Source: Glo-17 sp964637835 (lineage in GTDB: Bacteria > Krumholzibacteriota > Krumholzibacteriia > LZORAL124-64-63). From it: a stretch of 64,000 nt of DNA. The position numbers were made by a program, and so were the translations under genes. The notes beneath the pieces were generated by a model. That model was given only the letters and a program-made list of their open reading frames with translations, did not search any database and had not been told where the DNA came from. Shown here piece after piece: positions 59,453-64,000 of the stretch (position 1 is its first letter; each line of letters begins with the position of its first letter). Where the stretch lies: assembly GCA_964637835.1 (NCBI GenBank), contig CAZWYF010000001.1, positions 138,091 to 202,090 on the forward strand. Direction: 5' to 3'.

Positions 59453-59527
59453 CCGCCGCTCGTCGCGCCGCCGCTCGTCGCCCTGCCGCTCGTCGCCCTG
59501 CCGCTCGTCGTCCCGCCGCTTGTCGCG
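59453..59527. repeat. 15-bp tandem repeat, five units
   Basis: Five units of the form CCGCCGCTCGTCGCG, with small changes (CT for CC at the start, TC at the end), fill the space between the DUF3179 gene and the alcohol dehydrogenase gene. Confidence 0.85.
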
Positions 59528-59579
59528 CCGCGGCCCAGCGCCTACCATCGGCCCCGTACCCCGGCGGAAGGTGGCCGTC

Positions 59580-60641
59580 ATGCGCGCCATGGTCCTGCGC
59601 CGACAGGGCGCCCCCCTGGAGCTGACCGAGATCGTCGACCCGCGGCCCGGGCCGGGCGAGGTGCTGCTCCGCGTGCACTGCTGCGGCCTCTGCCGCACCG
59701 ACCTGCACGTGGTCGATGGCGACCTGCCGGATCCTGCCCTGCCCCTGGTGCCTGGCCACCAGGTGGTGGGCTCGGTGCTGGCCACGGGCGCCGGCGTGGC
59801 GGGACTGGAAGCGGGCCAGCGCGTGGGCGTCCCCTGGCTGGGCGGCTCCTGCGGGCGGTGCGAGTACTGCCGCACCCGCCGCGAGAACCTCTGCCCCGAG
59901 GCCGTCTACACCGGCTACCAGCGCGACGGCGGCTTCGCCGAGCGCTGCGTGGCCCAGGCCCGCTTCTGCTTCCCGTTGCCCGACGGGTACGGCGACCTGC
60001 AGGTGGCCCCCCTGCTCTGCGCCGGCCTCATCGGGCACCGTGCCTGGCGCGCCTGCGATGGCATCCAGATCGCGGGACGACCCCGCCGCGTGGGCCTCTA
60101 CGGCTTCGGGGCCGCCGCCCACATCCTGGTCCAGGTGGCGCGGTACGAGGGCGCCGAGGTTTACGCCTTCTGCCGGCCCGGCGACGGGCGCGGCATGGCG
60201 TTCGCCCGCGCCCAGGGCTGCGTCTGGGCCGGACCCAGCGACCAGCCAGCGCCCGTGCCCCTCGATGGCGCCATCATCTTCGCGCCGGTGGGCGAGCTGG
60301 TGCCCGCGGCGCTGCGCGCGGTGGCCCCCGGCGGCCGGGTGGTCTGCGCGGGGATCCACATGTCCGAGATCCCGGCCTTCCCGTACCGCGACCTGTGGCT
60401 GGAGCGGTCGGTGGTGTCGGTGGCCAACCTCACCCGCCGCGACGGCGAGGAGTTCCTGGCCCTGGCGCCCCACGTGCCGGTGCGCACCACGGTGACCGGG
60501 TACGACCTCGCCGACGCCAACACGGCGCTCGACGACCTGCGCCACGGCCGCTTCGACGGCGCGGCGGTGGTCGTGGTGGATCCCCAGGCGGTGGCCGCCT
60601 CCGGGCCGGGCGGCGCCGGCCCCGGCGAGGAGACCCCGTGA
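59580..60641 (+). CDS. Zinc-dependent alcohol dehydrogenase
   Basis: A 353-residue medium-chain dehydrogenase. The ATG at 59580 follows GGAAGG. The catalytic zinc site is seen as CGLCRTDLH (Cys and Asp) and GHQVVGSV (His), and the structural zinc site as C-x2-C-x2-C-x7-C in GGSCGRCEYCRTRRENLC (about 93-110). The Rossmann domain begins at GLYGFGAAAHILVQVARYEG (about 178). It oxidises or reduces an alcohol/aldehyde pair with NAD(P). It overlaps the glycosyltransferase gene downstream by four bases, so its product may join sugar or lipid processing, but the substrate is not readable. Confidence 0.92.
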   Translation: MRAMVLRRQGAPLELTEIVDPRPGPGEVLLRVHCCGLCRTDLHVVDGDLPDPALPLVPGHQVVGSVLATGAGVAGLEAGQRVGVPWLGGSCGRCEYCRTRRENLCPEAVYTGYQRDGGFAERCVAQARFCFPLPDGYGDLQVAPLLCAGLIGHRAWRACDGIQIAGRPRRVGLYGFGAAAHILVQVARYEGAEVYAFCRPGDGRGMAFARAQGCVWAGPSDQPAPVPLDGAIIFAPVGELVPAALRAVAPGGRVVCAGIHMSEIPAFPYRDLWLERSVVSVANLTRRDGEEFLALAPHVPVRTTVTGYDLADANTALDDLRHGRFDGAAVVVVDPQAVAASGPGGAGPGEETP

Positions 60642-61885
60642 GCCTGCGCATCCTCATGGTCAACAGCACGTTCTACCCGGCGGTGGTGGGCGGGGCGGAG
60701 ATGTCGTCCTGGCTGCTGGCGCGGCAGCTCTCCGGGCGTGGCCACCACGTGGACGCCCTGGCCAGCACGGGCTACCTGGACGTCGGGCCGCGGCAGGAGC
60801 TGGCGGCGCGCGAGCTGGAGGGCCTCGGCGGCGCGGTGTTCGAGGCCGCCAGCGCCGGGCACCAGCACCTGCTGCCGCGGCCGGGGGAGGCGCCGGCGGG
60901 GATCCTGCGGCGGGGCCGTCACCACTTCGCCCAGGTGCACGACCGCCGCTGGCGTCGCCTGACCCGCGAGGCGCTGGACCGCGCCCGGCCGGACGTGGTG
61001 CACACCAACACCATCGTGGGCCTGACCACCGCGGTGTGGGAGGCGGCGCGGGAGCGCGGCATCCCGGTGGTGCACACCCTGCGGGATTACCACCTGCTCT
61101 GTCCGCGCACCACGCTGCAGCGGTCCAGCGGCGAGCCGTGCGGGGGCGGGCCGTCGCCCTGCCAGGTGCTGCGCTTCCTCAAGCGGCGGCACACCGGCGG
61201 GGTGAGCCTGGTGACCGCGCCGTCGCGGTACGTGCTGCGGCGGCACCTGGACTTCGGCTTCTTCGCCGACACGCGCCGCGAGGTGGTCCCCAACGCCTGC
61301 GAGGGCGAGCCGGGGGCGTGGTCGCCGCCGCCGGAGGGCCAGGTGCGCGGCCTGTTCCTCGGGCAGCTCGACCGCCACAAGGGCGTGGGCGTGCTGCTGG
61401 AAGCGCTGGCACGGATGCTGCCCGACGCGCCCGACGGATTCGGGTTCGACCTCGCCGGCGTGGGCGACCTGCAGGCCGACGTCCAGGCCCTGGCCCATCG
61501 CTGGCCCGACCGCGTGCGCTACCACGGCATGGTGCGCGGCGAGGCCAAGCAGCGGCTGCTGGCCGGCAGCGCCTTCCTGGTGGCGCCGTCGGTGTGGGAC
61601 GAGCCCTTCGGCCGCGTGGTCCTCGACGCCTACCTGCACGGCCGTCCGGTGATCGCCTCGCCGCGCGGTGGCCTGCCCGAGGTGGTCTGCGACGGCGAGA
61701 CCGGCCTGCTGGTGGAGCCGCGGCCGCGGCCCCTGGCCGCCGCCATCACTGGCTACGCCACCGACCGCAGGCTGCGCGAGCGCCAGGGCCGCGCCGCCCT
61801 GCGCGAGACCGCCCGCTATACCCTCGGCCGGCAGACCGACCGCTTCCTGCACCTCTACGCCGAGCTGGTGGAGTCGCGCGCGTGA
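60638..61885 (+). CDS. Glycosyltransferase family 4 protein
   Basis: A 415-residue GT-B-fold enzyme starting at a GTG inside the dehydrogenase stop codon. The N-terminal domain opens RILMVNSTFYPAVVGGAEMSSWLLARQL, the usual GT4 start. The C-terminal domain has GLFLGQLDRHKGVGVLLEAL (about 238-257), FDLAGVGDLQADV and the nucleotide-sugar-binding EPFGRVVLDAYLHGRPVIASPRGGLPEVV (about 322-350) with the E-x7-E-like segment. It transfers a sugar from a nucleotide donor to a lipid, glycan or protein. Its stop overlaps the next gene by four bases, so three genes are translationally coupled. Confidence 0.92.
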   Translation: MSLRILMVNSTFYPAVVGGAEMSSWLLARQLSGRGHHVDALASTGYLDVGPRQELAARELEGLGGAVFEAASAGHQHLLPRPGEAPAGILRRGRHHFAQVHDRRWRRLTREALDRARPDVVHTNTIVGLTTAVWEAARERGIPVVHTLRDYHLLCPRTTLQRSSGEPCGGGPSPCQVLRFLKRRHTGGVSLVTAPSRYVLRRHLDFGFFADTRREVVPNACEGEPGAWSPPPEGQVRGLFLGQLDRHKGVGVLLEALARMLPDAPDGFGFDLAGVGDLQADVQALAHRWPDRVRYHGMVRGEAKQRLLAGSAFLVAPSVWDEPFGRVVLDAYLHGRPVIASPRGGLPEVVCDGETGLLVEPRPRPLAAAITGYATDRRLRERQGRAALRETARYTLGRQTDRFLHLYAELVESRA

Positions 61886-63633
61886 CGCGTCGCGGGAGCG
61901 GTGGCGCGACCCGCAGCGCCACCGTGGCGGCGCGCTGGTCGCGGCCGGCCATGATCGCGGCGGTGGTGGTGGCCGGCGCCGGGTCGCTGCTGCTGGCGCT
62001 CACCCATCCCCTGGACCGCGACGAGTCCATGTACCTGGCGGCCGGCACGCTCCTGGACCAGGGCCGGCTCTATGCCGACGTGCCCTTCTTCCAGCCGCCG
62101 TATGCGGCCTGGGTCCACGGCGCCTGGCAGCGGCTCGTTCCCGGCGACCACGTGCTGCTGGAGGGGCGCCTGCTGGCGGCGCTGGTGGCGCTGGCCCTGG
62201 CGGTGGCGGTGCTGCGCCTGTGGCGCCGGCTGGGTGCGCCCGGCTGGGCGGCCGCGCTGCTGCTGGTGATCCTCTGGCAGCAGGCCGCCGTGCAGGCGAC
62301 CCTGGGCCTGGCCCGCAACCACGACCTCGCCCTGCTCGCCGTGGTGGGCGCGCTGCTGGCGCTGCCGCGGCTGGTCGGGCGCGACGCCGGGCCAGCCGCA
62401 GGGGCCCGCCCGGGACCGTCCGCGGGTGCGCCCGCCGGCCCGATGGCGTCGCGCCGGCGCCTGCTGGCCGCCGGGGTGCTGGCCGGCGTGGCCGTGGGCC
62501 TGAAGCTCACCCACGCGCCCCTGGCCGCGCTGGTGGTGGCCTGGCCGCTGGTGATCACCGGGCGCGGGGGACCGGTGGCCTGGACGGCCGCCGGCGCCGC
62601 GCTGGGCCTGCTGCCGGCGGCGGTCTCGCTGGTGGGCGTCGATCTCGCGGCCGTCCGCTTCTTCCTGCTGGACTACCACCAGCTCAACGCGGACTGGCAC
62701 CGGGCCGAGGGGCTGGGCCGCGGGGTGGACCTGGCCGGCAAGCTGGATCATGCGGGGGCGTTCGCGCGCGAGACCGGGCATGCCGTGTTGCTGGTCTGTG
62801 CGGTGATGGGGGCGGCGAGCGCGGCGTGGGGGGCGTGGGCGGCGGGGGCGCACCGGCGTCGGCGCGGGACGTCTTCTGGAGCGTCGGCTGGCCCGCGGTC
62901 CGGACTGGCGCCGGGCTCGCTGGCTGGCTGGGCATCCTGTCTGGCGCCTGGTGCCGCCTGGCGCCTGGTCGCCGGGCTCCTCGCGGCCGGCCTGCTCATG
63001 GTGGCGGTACCGAGTCCGGTGCAGACCGGCTACCACGTGCCGCTGCTGCTGGCGCTGGCCACGGTGCCGGCCGTGGCGCTCGGCCGTGCTCCGCAGGGTT
63101 CGCCGGAGGACTCGCCGCGGGGTTCGCCGCGCGGTTCTGCGCCCAGGCCGCACCGCTCCCGGGTCCTGCTCGGCGCGCTGCTCGCCGTCGCCGCGCTGGT
63201 GGCCGTGGTCCACCGCGCCCCCGAGACGGCCGACCGCTGGCGCGTCCTGCGCCATCTGGATCGCTGGCCGCCGCTGGCCGTCCACGCTGCCGGCATCCAC
63301 CTGGCGGCTTTGACGGCCGAGCACCCCGCGCGACCGGTGGTCACCACCGCGCCGGTCCTGGCCCTGGAGGCCGGCCGCCGACCCCTGCGCGGTCTGGCGG
63401 CCGGCCCGTTCGCCTGGCGGCTGGGCGCGCGGCTGCCGGCACAGCGGGCACGGTCCCTGGGGTTGGTCACGCCGCAGACCCTCGCGGCGACGCTGGCGGC
63501 CACGCCGCCGGCCGCCGTGGCGGTCCGGCGGGATGGGCCCTGGGATGGGCCGCTGGCCGGGTGGGCGCGGCGGGCGGGGTGGTCGGTGGACCGGACGCTT
63601 GCAGGGATCTCCGTGTGGACAGAACTCCGGTAG
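61882..63633 (+). CDS. GT39/ArnT-like membrane glycosyltransferase
   Basis: A 583-residue multi-spanning protein (about 11-13 helices). The start is a GTG at 61882, four bases inside the previous gene. The PMT/ArnT-type opening is present: TM1, then DRDESMYLAAGTLLDQGRLYADVPFFQPP (about 45-73), where DE is the catalytic pair expected of GT39-type enzymes. A low-complexity Ala/Gly/Arg/Ser stretch (about 325-355) and another (about 395-415) interrupt the middle. The C-terminal soluble part ends about residue 583. It moves a sugar from a lipid-linked donor to an acceptor outside the membrane, and follows the GT4 gene, so the two may build one glycan. Confidence 0.8.
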   Translation: MTRRGSGGATRSATVAARWSRPAMIAAVVVAGAGSLLLALTHPLDRDESMYLAAGTLLDQGRLYADVPFFQPPYAAWVHGAWQRLVPGDHVLLEGRLLAALVALALAVAVLRLWRRLGAPGWAAALLLVILWQQAAVQATLGLARNHDLALLAVVGALLALPRLVGRDAGPAAGARPGPSAGAPAGPMASRRRLLAAGVLAGVAVGLKLTHAPLAALVVAWPLVITGRGGPVAWTAAGAALGLLPAAVSLVGVDLAAVRFFLLDYHQLNADWHRAEGLGRGVDLAGKLDHAGAFARETGHAVLLVCAVMGAASAAWGAWAAGAHRRRRGTSSGASAGPRSGLAPGSLAGWASCLAPGAAWRLVAGLLAAGLLMVAVPSPVQTGYHVPLLLALATVPAVALGRAPQGSPEDSPRGSPRGSAPRPHRSRVLLGALLAVAALVAVVHRAPETADRWRVLRHLDRWPPLAVHAAGIHLAALTAEHPARPVVTTAPVLALEAGRRPLRGLAAGPFAWRLGARLPAQRARSLGLVTPQTLAATLAATPPAAVAVRRDGPWDGPLAGWARRAGWSVDRTLAGISVWTELR

Positions 63634-64000
63634 CGGCATCCCCTTCACCAGCGAGACTCCCAGGACCTCGACAAGATCGTCACGGGAGTCGCACCGGGGG
63701 CATGTCGATACTGTGATCTGAGGTGCGATCGCGAGTTTCCGGTACGTCAGGCAGAAGACGGGGGCTGTTTTCACTTTGACAGGATTGTCTGGTTCTCGGA
63801 ATCTCCTGGTGGGAGGAGTCCATTCCGTGGTTGTTACCCAGTATTCCTGCGCATCGAAGTCGGCCCGAATCGACCACTCCCGCCCGGCGTATGCGGCGTT
63901 CGCCGTACCATGCAGTTCTTCCCGGGTCGAGATCGAGGAGGAGAATTCCAGGTCCATTCATCTGGGGACGCGCGTTTCACTCGCCTGAGTTCTTCAGGGG
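63634..64000. other. Low-G+C end of the window without an assignable gene
   Basis: Base composition drops to about 55% G+C (counted over 63721-63840), against roughly 70% elsewhere. A minus-strand frame starting with ATG at 63957 (MDLEFSSS, preceded directly by TGA) stays open and carries a CPRC motif, with codon use unlike the neighbours, but it has no stop before running into the convergent glycosyltransferase gene and no clear Shine-Dalgarno. It could be a truncated foreign gene. I do not recognise any family, tRNA or repeat here. Confidence 0.5.

Noticed and set aside
61855..63957. A minus-strand frame of 700 codons opposite the GT39-like gene
   Set aside because: Only the first 110 codons, in the low-G+C part, are conceivable as a gene remnant; the rest is shadow.

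Overview
The window is about 64 kb of very GC-rich bacterial DNA (roughly 70% G+C by eye), densely coding on both strands, with no rRNA, tRNA, CRISPR array, insertion sequence or phage gene that I could see. Secreted proteins ending in a FlgD-like C-terminal domain, a propeller/Y_Y_Y hybrid histidine kinase, abundant TPR proteins, CHAT and DUF3857/transglutaminase proteins, and a heme A pathway suggest an aerobic or facultative member of the FCB-type bacteria, for example an Eisenbacteria- or Krumholzibacteriota-like lineage known mainly from metagenomes. This placement is inference. One run of 100 N (48853-48952) shows the sequence is a scaffold.

Layout. 0-4.1 kb, minus strand: a PDZ protein cut by the edge, an HDOD protein, a GspE/PilB ATPase with c-di-GMP-type MshEN repeats, and a degenerate class II aminoacyl-tRNA synthetase-like protein behind a promoter, short leader ORF and terminator. 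4.3-8.1 kb: VanZ-like fusion, Tat-type metallophosphoesterase, S9-type hydrolase. 8.2-12.8 kb: an anti-sigma factor with TPRs, a long ECF sigma factor and, divergently, a membrane-anchored TPR-CHAT protease. The two divergent promoters lie back to back and both genes look leaderless. 13-17.3 kb: RND adaptor and pump. 17.4-28.5 kb: hybrid sensor kinase, beta-helix protein, FKBP isomerase, CPBP protease, a second RND pump and a small flavoprotein. 28.7-33.2 kb: an ABC ATPase, FtsX permease and CrtC/AttH-like protein in an overlapping att-like operon. 34-37.2 kb: asnS, DUF1543 and a nitrilase-family enzyme.

37.3-44.1 kb, minus strand, is a redox-looking island: two paralogous histidine kinases with cysteine-rich PAS domains, a mono-heme outer-membrane barrel, a pentaheme cytochrome c, and a sigma-54 activator that also has a cysteine-rich PAS domain. 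A -24/-12 type promoter lies just upstream of the cytochrome gene. 44.2-51.3 kb: a giant DUF3857/transglutaminase/TPR protein crossing the N gap, and a second beta-helix protein. 51.4-57.4 kb: fatty acyl-CoA synthetase, YbaK-like deacylase, Bax-inhibitor-1 protein, GNAT enzyme, CBS protein and ctaA. 57.6-63.6 kb, plus strand: ctaB and DUF3179, then an alcohol dehydrogenase and two glycosyltransferases translationally coupled by 4-base overlaps. The last 367 bases are clearly lower in G+C and hold no gene I can identify.

The two most interesting units are the divergent TPR-CHAT / sigma / anti-sigma module, which resembles a CRISPR-free relative of protease-controlled sigma switches, and the cysteine-PAS / sigma-54 / multiheme cytochrome island.
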